Part shown: positions 1 through 8,780 of the stretch, piece after piece | How the letters are laid out: every line of letters begins with the position of its first letter | Position numbering within the stretch: position 1 is the first letter of the stretch | Origin: an uncultured Collinsella sp. | Lineage (GTDB): Bacteria; Actinomycetota; Coriobacteriia; Coriobacteriales; Coriobacteriaceae | Direction: 5' to 3' | NCBI GenBank assembly: GCA_900544065.1 | Contig: UQTR01000016.1 | Location: 1-33,139, forward strand | Length of the DNA: 33,139 nucleotides | Notes under the pieces: generated by a model | The model's database searches: none | Seen by the model: only the letters and a program-made list of their open reading frames with translations | What the model was told of the DNA's origin: nothing | Program-made: the position numbers and the translations under genes

Positions 1-36
1 TTATCGTCGGCAGCGTCAGATGTGTATAAGAGACAG
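1..36. other. Library adaptor (Nextera read-1 end)
   Basis: Positions 4-36 match the Nextera read-1 transposon adaptor, and 18-36 are the 19-bp Tn5 mosaic end (ends in TATAAGAGACAG). The reverse complement of the same mosaic end closes the window. This is synthetic sequence left by incomplete trimming, not genome. It creates false N-terminal residues (MYKRQ, MCIRD) on any reading frame that enters the insert from here. Confidence 0.98.
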
Positions 37-390
37 CTCAAGGACTATGTTGCCGAGACCGGCAACCTGCCCAAGTGCCTGGCGACGAGCCTCGCTACGC
101 TCATTGCCTTCTATACTCAGGAGCTCGTTGCTCGCGAGGGCGATGGCCTGCACCTGCGCCGTGCCGACGGCACCGAGTACACCGCTCAGGACGATGCCTT
201 CGTGCTCGATTTCTACGCCGCCCACGCCGGTGCAGACGATGCCGAGCTGGTGCACGACGTGCTCACCAATGAGCAAATGTGGGGCGAGGACCTTACGCAG
301 ATCACCGGTCTCGAGGAGTTTGTCGTCAACGCGCTCACCGTCGTGCGTGTCGAGGGCGCCAAGCAGGCCTTCGCCAACGCTCAGGCGTAA
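37..390 (+). CDS. uxaB: Tagaturonate/fructuronate reductase-like, C-terminal part
   Basis: This is the last 117 residues of a mannitol-dehydrogenase-family protein; the start is lost at the contig edge. The visible part has the helical C-terminal domain typical of tagaturonate reductase, including the PKCLATSLATLIAFY helix and the WGEDLTQITGLEEFV segment near the end. UxaB reduces D-tagaturonate to D-altronate with NADH. The next gene downstream, 75 bp away on the same strand, is altronate dehydratase, the following step, which supports UxaB over the paralogous mannitol or fructuronate enzymes. Substrate cannot be decided from the fragment alone. The first codon counted here follows the adaptor directly. 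Confidence 0.8.
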   Translation, partial: LKDYVAETGNLPKCLATSLATLIAFYTQELVAREGDGLHLRRADGTEYTAQDDAFVLDFYAAHAGADDAELVHDVLTNEQMWGEDLTQITGLEEFVVNALTVVRVEGAKQAFANAQA

Positions 391-465
391 ATTCCCGGTG
401 CAGGCGCCAGACGGCTTGCCCGCGCCTCGACTTCTGCTCAACCTGTAGGGTTAGGACCATTTGTA

Positions 466-1950
466 ATGAACACTATCCAGATCAATCCGGCCGATAACGT
501 GATCGTCGCGCTGTCGCCGCTTGCCAAGGGCGCCGCCGTCGCGGTTCCCGGGGTGGGCGAGGTCGTTGCCGCGGAGGATATTCCGCAGGGCCACAAGATG
601 GCCGTGCGTGCCATTGCGGCGGGGGAGGACGTCGTCAAGTACGGTCTTCCTATCGGCCACGTGACGGGCGACATCCAGCCCGGTCAGTGGCTTCATACGC
701 ATAACGTCAAGACCAACCTTTCGGGCGAGGTCGAGTACGCTTACAACCCGACGCATCCGGTTGTTGAGCCGGTTGAGCCCGAGACCTTTATGGGCTTCCG
801 TCGCGCCGACGGTCGCGCCGCCACGCGCAACGAGCTGTGGATTATCCCCACGGTCGGCTGTGTCAACGAGGTCGCGCGCGCCATGTGCGAGCAGGCTCAG
901 GATCTGGTCGAGGGTTCGCTGGAGGGCGTTTACTACTTCCCGCATCCCTTTGGCTGTTCCCAGACCGGCGCCGACCACGCCCAGACACGCCGTCTGCTGG
1001 TGGCGCTTTCGCGTCACGCAAACGCTGCGGGTGTGCTGTTCCTATCGCTCGGTTGTGAAAACTGCACGCACCAGCAGGTGCTCGACGAGCTCGGTGACTT
1101 CGATCGCGAGCGCGTTCGCTTCCTCACCTGCCAGGATGTAGCCGACGAGCAGGTCGAGGGCCACAAGATCCTGTCCGAGCTGGCCGACCTGGCCAAGCGG
1201 GCCAAGCGTGAGCCCATTCCCGCCTCCGAACTGGTCATTGGCCTTAAGTGCGGTGGCTCTGACGGTCTTTCGGGCATTACCGCCAACCCCACGATCGGTC
1301 GCGTGAGCGATATGGTCGTAGCCCGCGGTGGCACGTCGGTGCTCACCGAGGTGCCCGAGATGTTTGGCGCGGAGAGCATTCTGCTCGATCGTTGCGAGAG
1401 CCAGGACGTCTTTGACGCCGCCTCCGACATGCTCAACGGCTTCAAGGACTACTTCATTAGCCACGGCGAGGTCGTCTATGAGAACCCGAGCCCCGGCAAC
1501 AAGGATGGCGGCATCACCACGCTCGAGGACAAGAGCTGCGGCTGCGTGCAAAAGGGCGGATCTGCCCCCATCGTCGACGTGCTGCCGTACGCCGGTCAGG
1601 CTACCAAGCATGGTCTGAACATGCTGTGCGGTCCGGGCAACGACATGGTATCCACCACGGCCCTGACGGCTGCCGGCTGCCACGTGATCCTGTTCTCGAC
1701 CGGCCGCGGCACGCCGTTTGGTGCGCCGGCGCCTACGCTCAAGGTGTTCACCAACCAGCGCCTGTGCGACCACAAGGCCAACTGGATGGACTTTAACGCC
1801 GGTGTGGTGGCTACGGGCGAGCGTACGCTCGATGAGGCTGCCGGCGATCTGTATCAGCTGGTGCTGGACACGGCGAGCGGCAAGCTTACCAGCGCCGAGC
1901 GTCGCGGCTGTCACGAGATCAGCATCTGGAAGGACGGCGTCTGCCTGTAG
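466..1950 (+). CDS. uxaA: Altronate dehydratase
   Basis: This 494-residue protein has the usual length of UxaA, which converts D-altronate to 2-keto-3-deoxygluconate in the cytoplasm. An N-terminal SAF-type domain (about residues 1-85, ending HTHNVKTNL) is followed by the large dehydratase domain. That domain holds the family segments HPFGCSQTGADHAQTRR, LSLGCENCTH, GLKCGGSDGLSGITANP and EDKSCGCVQKGG, rich in conserved Cys and His as expected for this iron-dependent enzyme. It follows the uxaB-like gene on the same strand, so the two probably form one transcript that ends at the strong terminator at 1999-2040. The ribosome site before the ATG is weak (TAGGACC). The product enters the KdgK and Eda steps encoded further on. 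Confidence 0.95.
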   Translation: MNTIQINPADNVIVALSPLAKGAAVAVPGVGEVVAAEDIPQGHKMAVRAIAAGEDVVKYGLPIGHVTGDIQPGQWLHTHNVKTNLSGEVEYAYNPTHPVVEPVEPETFMGFRRADGRAATRNELWIIPTVGCVNEVARAMCEQAQDLVEGSLEGVYYFPHPFGCSQTGADHAQTRRLLVALSRHANAAGVLFLSLGCENCTHQQVLDELGDFDRERVRFLTCQDVADEQVEGHKILSELADLAKRAKREPIPASELVIGLKCGGSDGLSGITANPTIGRVSDMVVARGGTSVLTEVPEMFGAESILLDRCESQDVFDAASDMLNGFKDYFISHGEVVYENPSPGNKDGGITTLEDKSCGCVQKGGSAPIVDVLPYAGQATKHGLNMLCGPGNDMVSTTALTAAGCHVILFSTGRGTPFGAPAPTLKVFTNQRLCDHKANWMDFNAGVVATGERTLDEAAGDLYQLVLDTASGKLTSAERRGCHEISIWKDGVCL

Positions 1951-1998
1951 CGATGACACGTTGAGCGCGTGATTGAATAAGCTGCTGCAAAGACTGGG

Positions 1999-2040
1999 CG
2001 ACCCCGCCGAGGACAATCTCGGCGGGGTCGTTTTTCGTTT
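1999..2040 (+). terminator. Rho-independent terminator after uxaA
   Basis: A perfect 13-bp GC-rich stem (1999-2011 with 2018-2030) closes a 6-nt loop and is followed by TTTTTCGTTT. It ends the uxaB-uxaA transcript. Confidence 0.92.
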
Positions 2041-2108
2041 CTCGTTGCGTTGTCGTGCACGGCTTTTTGGGGAAGGGTGCCCGGCACCTCCCTCATCTCC
2101 AGAGAACA

Positions 2109-2280
2109 ATGAACGTTCACCTAGTTGTTGCGTGGTGCTGAATCGACTTGATAATCAAAAATGCAGGGATTTTTTCATTTTCAGGCCCGTTCAACGGCAA
2201 AAAACGACCGTTCAAGGATAATATACAAGTGAACGTTCACCTATTATAAGCAATCGCGCATAATCTAGCTAAACGTTCAC
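2109..2280 (+). promoter_or_regulatory. Three GTGAACGTTCAC-type operators before the GPH transporter
   Basis: Sites are at 2109-2120 (ATGAACGTTCAC), 2229-2240 (perfect GTGAACGTTCAC) and 2269-2280 (CTAAACGTTCAC). The palindrome with a central CG is of the kind bound by LacI-family repressors. The 2041-2359 gap between uxaA and the transporter otherwise holds AT-rich promoter DNA with several CGTTCAA half-sites (about 2188-2216). I could not fix one -35/-10 pair. The same palindrome occurs before GH105, dhuD and the HIT/yczE pair, so it marks a shared regulon; its regulator is not identified here. Confidence 0.8.
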
Positions 2281-2359
2281 CCTGAACGGCATGCAGACAG
2301 ACGTCGGTATGGACTCCAATGTCTTGTTCCAAGACAATCGAGAAAAGAGAGGGAGCTCG

Positions 2360-3919
2360 ATGACTAACAAGATCGGTAAAAAGCGCAAGATCACATTCTG
2401 GACGCGCTTGGGCTTTGGTATGGGCGGCATGCTCAACTCTGGTGCCCTGACCTTTACGCACAGCTACATGGTGCTGTTCCTGTCCACGGAGTGCGGTCTG
2501 TCCGCAGGCGAGGCTGCGTTGATCAGCTCGTTCGCCATCTATCTCAACGCCATTCTGTGCCCGCTCATGGGCTTTGTGGCCGATAACTTTTACGCTACCA
2601 AGATCGGCCGTATCTTTGGCCGCCGCCGTTTCTGGATCTTGCTGGCAATCCCGATGATGGTCGCCGAGCCGCTCATCTTTGTGGCTACGCCGTTTGGTTT
2701 CCCGTACTACTTTGTGCTGTACCTGATCTACAACGTCGCGTATACGTTCTGCACCGCCAACCTGTCGCCGCTTACCATCGAGATGACCGACGACTTCAAG
2801 GAGCGTACGTACCTCACCGGCTACAAGCACCTCTTTGGTAACGCCGCCGGCTTCCTGATGGCAGCACTCGTCGGCTTTGGCTTTGGCACCTTCGGCGAGA
2901 CCAACCCGTTCAGCTACTTCATCATCGCTACGGTCAACGCTTCGGTCATGGCAATCTCGCTGCTGTGCGTGTACCTGTCCACGTGGGAGCACACCCCCGA
3001 GGAGGTGGCTCAGGAGAAGATCGAGAGCGTCGGCGAGGGTATCAAGAAGTTCTTCATCGACGTTGTCTCTACCTTCCGCAATAAGTCCTTCCGCAAGGTC
3101 CTGTATGCACAGGTCTCCACGAAGCTCGCTGCTGCCTGCTGGTCTGCGTGCCTGTCCTTCTTCATCGTCTACTGCCTGCAGATTCCTAAGTCCTATGAGT
3201 CCGTGATGGAGATGCCCGGCAAGGTCGTCGCTATCGTCTGCACCGCCATCTGGGTTGCCCTCATGGCCAAGAAGGGCTTCCACAAGTCTTGGTACCTGGC
3301 CAACGTCGGTTGCGCTGCGTGCATCATCGCCTACAACTACTTCGCCTTTGGTCAGATTAACGGCACCTCCACGGTCGCCATCGCCATGATTGCCTACCCC
3401 ATCATCTTCGCCATCTGGAAGTTCTTCTACGTTGGTTTCCAGTACCTGCCCGATGTTCTGCTCAACTACATCCCCGATGTCGATGAGCTCATCACCCTGC
3501 GTCGTCGCGAGGGCATCTACAGCTCCGCTCAGCAGCTCTGCCAGCAGATCGCCCAGGCTATCGCCGTCAACGCATGGGCTATCGTCCTTGCTGCCTCCGG
3601 CTTCATTCAGACCGCCGGCAACAGCGACGCCGTGACCCAGCCCGCCACCGTGCCTCTGTACATCTGCGGCTACATGCTTATCGGCTGCGCCGGCTTCTTC
3701 CTGCTCGCGGCTATCCTTGCCCGCGGCATCAAGATCGACAAGGAGCAGTGCGACATCCTCTGCGACGAGATCAAGCGCGTCAAGGAGGGCGGCAAGATGG
3801 CCGACGTCCAGCCCGAGGTCAAGGCTCTTTGCGAGGAACTCTCCGGCTTCAAGTACGAGGACTGCTTCGCTCACAACAACGTTGGCTTCCAGGACGGCAG
3901 CGTAATCCCCGCCGAGTAG
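2360..3919 (+). CDS. GPH-family sugar (hexuronide) : cation symporter
   Basis: This 519-residue polytopic membrane protein belongs to the major facilitator superfamily, MelB/GPH branch. It starts FWTRLGFGMGGMLNSGAL, and the loop with KIGRIFGRRRFWILL after the second or third helix corresponds to the family signature. About twelve hydrophobic segments span to residue 460, followed by a cytoplasmic tail of about 60 charged residues. The ATG at 2360 was chosen because AGAGGGAG lies just upstream; earlier in-frame ATGs have none. GPH members import glycosides, pentosides and hexuronides with H+ or Na+. Given the cluster and the cytoplasmic depolymerases downstream, oligogalacturonides or galacturonate are the likely cargo (inference). 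Operators lie immediately upstream. Confidence 0.88.
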   Translation: MTNKIGKKRKITFWTRLGFGMGGMLNSGALTFTHSYMVLFLSTECGLSAGEAALISSFAIYLNAILCPLMGFVADNFYATKIGRIFGRRRFWILLAIPMMVAEPLIFVATPFGFPYYFVLYLIYNVAYTFCTANLSPLTIEMTDDFKERTYLTGYKHLFGNAAGFLMAALVGFGFGTFGETNPFSYFIIATVNASVMAISLLCVYLSTWEHTPEEVAQEKIESVGEGIKKFFIDVVSTFRNKSFRKVLYAQVSTKLAAACWSACLSFFIVYCLQIPKSYESVMEMPGKVVAIVCTAIWVALMAKKGFHKSWYLANVGCAACIIAYNYFAFGQINGTSTVAIAMIAYPIIFAIWKFFYVGFQYLPDVLLNYIPDVDELITLRRREGIYSSAQQLCQQIAQAIAVNAWAIVLAASGFIQTAGNSDAVTQPATVPLYICGYMLIGCAGFFLLAAILARGIKIDKEQCDILCDEIKRVKEGGKMADVQPEVKALCEELSGFKYEDCFAHNNVGFQDGSVIPAE

Positions 3920-3941
3920 GGCAGGCGCATCGTCCAAATCA

Positions 3942-3987
3942 CAGGGCCGTGCCACCGGAGATCAACCGGCGGGTGCGGCCCTTTTTT
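3942..3987 (+). terminator. Terminator after the GPH transporter
   Basis: Arms AGGGCCGTGCCACCGG and CCGGCGGGTGCGGCCCT form a long, slightly interrupted stem followed by TTTTTT. The polygalacturonase gene starts only 47 bp later with no clear promoter, so partial read-through is likely. Confidence 0.85.
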
Positions 3988-4033
3988 AAAAACGAGTAGT
4001 ATGAACTTCTGATTACATTTGAGGGAGAGACCC

Positions 4034-5629
4034 ATGGAGACGAACGTTATCTGGCGCAATGCCCGCGCGGCCGTTATCGAGCTCGACGACGGTGGCTACT
4101 TTACCTGTGCCGATACGTGGGAGATCTTTGTCAACGATGAGCCCGCCGGTACCACGAATACGGTCGAGACCTATGTCGACGGCCTGACCCCCGGCAAGCG
4201 CAACCTGGTCCGTTTTGTCTGTGGCGAGCGTGAGCTGAGCGTAGGTGTCACCACGCCGGCTGAGCCCTTTACCATCAACGTTCGCGACTGTGGCGCCAAG
4301 GGCGATGCCGAGCATGATGACACCACCAACATCCAGGCTGCCATCATGGCTTGCCCCAAGGGTGGCCGCGTGCTGATTCCCGCTGGCAACTACCGCATCA
4401 AGTCCCTCTTCCTTAAGAGCAATATCAACATCGAGCTCGCCGAGGGCGCGGTGCTGCTGGCCCGTCACGACCGCGCGGCGCTTGCCTACATTCCGGGCAC
4501 GGTCACGGGTGACAAGGGCACCGGGTATGCCGGCGCCGATATGCTGTCCCTGGGCCGCTGGGAGGGCGAGAGCTTTTCGACCTACTGTTCGACCTTTACG
4601 GGTCTGAGCGTGCACGACGTGTGCATCTATGGCCGCGGCGCCATCGACGGCCAGACCGATTTTGCCGAGGATAACTGGTGGAACAAGGACTTTAAGAATA
4701 TCTTCCGCCCCGAGGAGGGCCGCGAGATCGCCCGCCCGCGCATGATCTTCCTGTCCGAGTGCCAAAACGTGAGCCTTGCCGGCTTTACCGTCCGCAACAG
4801 CCCGGCATGGAACATCCATCCCGTTCTGTGTGAGCACGTTGATGCGCTTTGCCTATCCATCGAGGGTCCCAAGAACTCCCACAACACCGACGGCTTCGAT
4901 CCCGAGAGCTGCGGTTTTGTTCGCATCCTTGGTTGTCAGTTCTCAGTGGGTGACGACTGCATCGCCATCAAGAGCGGCAAGCTGGGCATTGAGCCCGAGC
5001 TTCGTCCCGCCACGCACGACGTGCTGATCTCTCACTGCTACATGCACGATGGTCACGGCGCCGTGGTGCTGGGTTCAGAGGCTGCCGGCGGCATCAAGGA
5101 CCTTACCGTGAGCAAGTGCCTCTTTGAGCGCACCGACCGCGGCCTGCGCGTCAAGACCCGCCGCGGGCGCGGCAAGGACGCCGTTAACGAGGGCATCACC
5201 TTTGAGCACATTCGCATGGACGAGGTGCTCACGCCTTTCGTGGTCAATTCGTTCTACTTCTGCGATAAGGACGGCAAGACCGACTATGTCCAGAGCCGCG
5301 ACGCGGTGCCCGTCGACGACCGTACGCCCGGCTTTGGCGCCACGACGTTCCGCGACATCGAGGCCACCAACTGCCACGCGGCCGCGGCCTATATCACGGG
5401 ACTGCCCGAGAGCAAGGTGACGCGCCTGACGTTCCAGGATGTCCATGTGACCTTTGCCGCCGATGCCGAGCCCTTTGTGCCAGCCATGGCCTGTGGCGTG
5501 GAGCCGATGGTGCGCCAGGGCATCATCGCGCAGAACGTGAAAGTCCTCGACCTGCAAAATGTGGTGATCGAGGGTCAGGACGGCGAGGAACTGCAACTCC
5601 AAAACGTTGACAAGATCGTCCGTTCCTAA
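4034..5629 (+). CDS. GH28 polygalacturonase, cytoplasmic
   Basis: This 531-residue glycoside hydrolase of family 28 cleaves alpha-1,4 galacturonic acid linkages in pectin. About 80 N-terminal residues look like a small beta domain, then FTINVRDCGAKGD opens the right-handed beta-helix. All four family motifs are present: NTDGFD (about 282), GDDC (about 305), GHG (about 339) and RVK (about 371), so the three catalytic aspartates and the substrate-binding Arg/Lys are intact. No signal peptide is visible, which points to action on imported oligogalacturonides, as in exo-acting bacterial members. The ATG at 4034 follows GAGGGAGAG. It is followed by a hairpin (5645) and then an esterase operon. Confidence 0.93.
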   Translation: METNVIWRNARAAVIELDDGGYFTCADTWEIFVNDEPAGTTNTVETYVDGLTPGKRNLVRFVCGERELSVGVTTPAEPFTINVRDCGAKGDAEHDDTTNIQAAIMACPKGGRVLIPAGNYRIKSLFLKSNINIELAEGAVLLARHDRAALAYIPGTVTGDKGTGYAGADMLSLGRWEGESFSTYCSTFTGLSVHDVCIYGRGAIDGQTDFAEDNWWNKDFKNIFRPEEGREIARPRMIFLSECQNVSLAGFTVRNSPAWNIHPVLCEHVDALCLSIEGPKNSHNTDGFDPESCGFVRILGCQFSVGDDCIAIKSGKLGIEPELRPATHDVLISHCYMHDGHGAVVLGSEAAGGIKDLTVSKCLFERTDRGLRVKTRRGRGKDAVNEGITFEHIRMDEVLTPFVVNSFYFCDKDGKTDYVQSRDAVPVDDRTPGFGATTFRDIEATNCHAAAAYITGLPESKVTRLTFQDVHVTFAADAEPFVPAMACGVEPMVRQGIIAQNVKVLDLQNVVIEGQDGEELQLQNVDKIVRS

Positions 5630-5644
5630 CCCGGATTGATGACC

Positions 5645-5682
5645 AGGGCTGCATTGTCGGATAGACCGGCAATGCAGCCCTT
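5645..5682 (+). terminator. Hairpin after GH28
   Basis: A 15-bp stem (AGGGCTGCATTGTCGG with ACCGGCAATGCAGCCCT) closes a short loop but is followed only by TTA, so it may act as a weak terminator or an mRNA-stabilising end. Confidence 0.6.
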
Positions 5683-5733
5683 ATGCGATGCGGCCGTGTG
5701 CGCTGCGCAACGCATTATGGCGAAAGGGAATTC

Positions 5734-6543
5734 ATGCTCAATAAAACGATTCCTGTCGGGGTCGATGGCTCGTCTGCCACGATTACGTCTTATGTTTTTG
5801 CCCCGACCGAAGATGCTTATGCTTTAAAACCGCTGCCTGCAGTTGTGATCGTGCCTGGAGGCGGCTATGATCACGTTTCGCCGCGAGAGGGCGAGCCGGT
5901 GGCACTCCGTTTGTTGGCGATGGGCTACCAGGCATTTGTGCTGAACTATTCGGTTGCTCCGGCTGTCTATCCGCTGGCGTTGCAGGAGCTTGCGCGAGCG
6001 GTCGATACCGTCCGAGGCCATGCGGCGGAGTTCTGTGTCGACCCCGACCGGATTACGGTCATGGGTTTTTCGGCCGGCGGGCATTTGGTTGGCCTGCTTG
6101 GGGCGCTTTGGAACCAGCCCTGGCTCGCAGAGTCGATCGCAGCATCGCCTGAGTCGATTCGGCCTGATGCACTTTGCCTGGGTTATCCGGTCGTGAGCTC
6201 GGGGGCCTATGCTCATCGTGGTTCATTTGAACACCTAACGGGTGCCGATGGCGCTTTGGCTCAAAAGTTGTCGATCGAGAATATGGTGGGCGAGGGCTTT
6301 CCCCGTACGTTCTTGTGGCATACCGCCGAGGATGCATCGGTACCAGTTCAAAATAGCCTCCTTCTTGCGCAGGCTCTTGCCGACCACGGGATTGGCTTTA
6401 GCCTACATGTCTTTCCGCATGGAAAGCATGGGGCATCGCTCGCCACGGCCCTAACGGCATTTAAGGGCTGCGCCGAGCATATTCAGCCACAAGTTCAGGG
6501 CTGGCCTGAACAGTTCGTTGCATGGGAGCGTGATGGACGATGA
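5734..6543 (+). CDS. Alpha/beta-hydrolase esterase (BD-FAE/acetyl-esterase-like)
   Basis: This 269-residue alpha/beta hydrolase has an oxyanion-loop segment VPGGGYDHVSPREGEP (about 40-55), the nucleophile elbow GFSAGGHL with Ser113, a downstream acidic segment WHTAEDASVPV and a His in FPHGKHG. These are the marks of the small carbohydrate acetyl/feruloyl esterases found in plant-polysaccharide loci. Here it probably removes acetyl groups from galacturonides (inference). AAAGGGA precedes the ATG at 5734. Its stop overlaps the next start (ATGA at 6540), so it is translationally coupled to the pectinesterase. Its codon use is less GC-biased than that of its neighbours. No signal peptide is seen. 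Confidence 0.85.
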   Translation: MLNKTIPVGVDGSSATITSYVFAPTEDAYALKPLPAVVIVPGGGYDHVSPREGEPVALRLLAMGYQAFVLNYSVAPAVYPLALQELARAVDTVRGHAAEFCVDPDRITVMGFSAGGHLVGLLGALWNQPWLAESIAASPESIRPDALCLGYPVVSSGAYAHRGSFEHLTGADGALAQKLSIENMVGEGFPRTFLWHTAEDASVPVQNSLLLAQALADHGIGFSLHVFPHGKHGASLATALTAFKGCAEHIQPQVQGWPEQFVAWERDGR

Positions 6544-8702
6544 GCGAAAGTATCTATACGCTGCGCGTTTCGAGGGCTGCGGCAGGAGCGTATCCAACGA
6601 TTTCCGATGCCTTGGCGGCAGCCGATCAGCTCTATCCGGTTGCCGAGCAACCGGTGATGATTCGCGTCGATCCGGGCGAGTATCGCGAGCGGGTCGAGAT
6701 TCATCGCTCGCATGTGACGATTGAGGGAGAGACGGCCGACAGCGTGCGTATCGTTGGCAGTCTATGTGCCAAGATGCCTTCGGAGGACGGCTCGGGCGTC
6801 GACGGCACGCTCGGCACCTTTAGGACCTATACCGTCTTGGTCGATGCCGACGACGTGCGGCTCGAGAACCTCACAATCGTCAACGATGCCGGCGACGGTC
6901 GCGAGGTGGGGCAGGCGATTGCCCTGTACGCCGACGGCGACCGTTTGGTGGTCGACGCCTGTTGCATTACGGGGCGCCAAGACACGCTGTTTTTGGGCCC
7001 GTTGCCCCCGCGCGAAGTCAAACCGGGCGGATTCATTGGGCCCAAGCAGTTTGCGCCGCGTCGGGTGGGCCGTCAGTATTTTCGACGCTGCCGGATTGAG
7101 GGCGATGTCGACTTTATCTTTGGCGGCGCGTGTGCCTATTTTGAGGGGTGCGAGATCCGCTCGCTCAACCGAAATATGGACGTGAACGGCTACGTGACGG
7201 CGGCATCGACGCCCGAGGGTGAGCCGTACGGCTTTGTGTTCCATGGCTGCTCGTTTACGGCCGCGCAGGACGTGGCGCCTGATTCGGTTTACCTGGGACG
7301 TCCTTGGCGCGAGTGGGCGCAGACCGTGTTGATCGATTGCTGGCTGGGACAACACATCAAGCGCGAAGGCTGGTGGGATTGGAATAAGCCGGCAGCGCAC
7401 GAGAGGGCATGCTACGCTGGCGCAATCCTGCATGGCCCGGCGGGCGATGCTGCCGGCTGGGTACCATGGGCCCGCGAGCTCGATGCTGCAGCCACTGCCC
7501 GGTATGCCCGCGAGCAAGTGCTTGCCGGTGCGGACGGCTGGGGCCCCGAGGGCGGCTCGGGCGGCGCCGTGGAGACCGCCAGTCTTTCCGATAACGGTCG
7601 TACAGTGCATATCGACACCTATTACGAAGACGAGCCGGCGCTTCGCGACCGTCTTAAGCGAGAGGGCCGCTCTGCCGCGTTTAAGGGTGCGACGCTCGGC
7701 GACTTTGAGACATGGCAGGTCGCGACCAGGAATCGCCTATGTGATCTGTTGGGCCTATCACTTATGGATCGCGTACCGATTGAGGTGCGCGAGCTCGATC
7801 GGGTGCAGATTGCCGGCGGTATCGTGCGCACCCATGCGATGCTGCAGGTGGAGCGCGACGTTTGGATGCCGTTCTATCTGCTGGAGCCGCAGGCGCCCAA
7901 GCTCGATGCGCACGGCCGCAAGCGCTGCTATATCTGCCCGCATGGTCACCAGGGCGCCGGCGCTGCAAGTGTTGCGGGCGTGACGGGTGTGCCGGCGGTC
8001 GACGACGCCGTGCGGAAGTTCAACTACGACTACGGTCTGCGCTTGGCGCGTATGGGCTATGTGACCGTCTGCCCCGACGCCCGCGGCTGGGGATACCGTC
8101 GCGATTGGAAGGGCCAGGGCGACGACGAGAATAGCTATCTGCGCGGGACCTGCCTAAACCAGGCGCGCATGGCCGAGCCGCTGGGCCTTACGGTTGCAGG
8201 CCTCAACGCCTGGGACAACATGCGTCTGATCGACTACCTTGAGGCGCGTGGCGACATTGCCATGGACGACCTGGGCTGCTTTGGCTTTTCGGGCGGCGGA
8301 TACATGACGCTGTATCTGGCGGCGCTCGACCCGCGCGTGCGCAAGGCGTTTGTCTCGGGCTATCTGTACGGCGTCGACGATTCACTGCTGCACCTCAACG
8401 GCAACTGCAGTTGCAACTATGTGCCGGGGTTGTGGCGTCTGCTCGATATGGGTGACATCGCCTCGCTTATCGCGCCGCGCCCGCTGCTGGTGCAGAGCTG
8501 CGAGGGCGACCATCTCAACGGTGCTCGTGGACTTGCGAACGTGGACGAGCAGCTCGACATCGTTCGGGGCGCCTATGAGCTTGTGGGACATGCCGACGAC
8601 CTGTTGCACGAGGTCTGTCCGGGTGGACACCATCTGGGCGTCGCACATCTTGCCGAGGACATCGAATGGCTCGACGAGCGTGCTGCCGGGGTCTGCTCGT
8701 AG
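6540..8702 (+). CDS. Fusion: CE8 pectin methylesterase + alpha/beta-hydrolase esterase
   Basis: This 720-residue two-domain protein starts inside the stop of the preceding esterase. Residues 1 to about 340 are a pectin methylesterase (CE8) beta-helix: YPTISDALAAAD near the start, GRQDTLF (about 143, catalytic Gln/Asp), DFIFGG (about 190, second catalytic Asp) and YLGRPW (about 252, substrate Arg). Residues from about 365 to the end form an alpha/beta hydrolase with GFSGGGYMT (Ser about 581), an APRPLLVQSCEGDHLN acid region and CPGGHHLG (His about 696), resembling Abhydrolase_7/acetyl-xylan-esterase-like proteins. The fusion would remove methyl esters and a second ester, probably acetyl (inference), from one imported oligomer. 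No signal peptide. Confidence 0.9.
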   Translation: MSESIYTLRVSRAAAGAYPTISDALAAADQLYPVAEQPVMIRVDPGEYRERVEIHRSHVTIEGETADSVRIVGSLCAKMPSEDGSGVDGTLGTFRTYTVLVDADDVRLENLTIVNDAGDGREVGQAIALYADGDRLVVDACCITGRQDTLFLGPLPPREVKPGGFIGPKQFAPRRVGRQYFRRCRIEGDVDFIFGGACAYFEGCEIRSLNRNMDVNGYVTAASTPEGEPYGFVFHGCSFTAAQDVAPDSVYLGRPWREWAQTVLIDCWLGQHIKREGWWDWNKPAAHERACYAGAILHGPAGDAAGWVPWARELDAAATARYAREQVLAGADGWGPEGGSGGAVETASLSDNGRTVHIDTYYEDEPALRDRLKREGRSAAFKGATLGDFETWQVATRNRLCDLLGLSLMDRVPIEVRELDRVQIAGGIVRTHAMLQVERDVWMPFYLLEPQAPKLDAHGRKRCYICPHGHQGAGAASVAGVTGVPAVDDAVRKFNYDYGLRLARMGYVTVCPDARGWGYRRDWKGQGDDENSYLRGTCLNQARMAEPLGLTVAGLNAWDNMRLIDYLEARGDIAMDDLGCFGFSGGGYMTLYLAALDPRVRKAFVSGYLYGVDDSLLHLNGNCSCNYVPGLWRLLDMGDIASLIAPRPLLVQSCEGDHLNGARGLANVDEQLDIVRGAYELVGHADDLLHEVCPGGHHLGVAHLAEDIEWLDERAAGVCS

Positions 8703-8780
8703 GCCATGGGCGTAGTTGCGAGCAAACGGTAATGACTGACAAGACCAAAGACCGCCTTGCGGGCGGGAAGGAGCATGAAC

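Noticed and set aside
1..36. Transposon end in the genome
   Set aside because: The mosaic end is the engineered Tn5 library sequence with adaptor attached, and appears only at the two termini.
2072..2092. GGTGCC-type palindrome near 2072-2092 as another dispersed repeat
   Set aside because: Only a short imperfect palindrome is visible, too weak to join to the GGGGACAGGCACC family.
1042..2109. 355-codon minus-strand frame opposite uxaA
   Set aside because: Antisense shadow of uxaA, crossing its terminator; no domain.
2237..3955. Long minus-strand open frame (572 codons) opposite the GPH transporter
   Set aside because: It is low in hydrophobic pattern and matches no family, while the + strand frame is a clear transporter with a ribosome site. 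Long antisense frames are expected in GC-rich DNA with strong codon bias.
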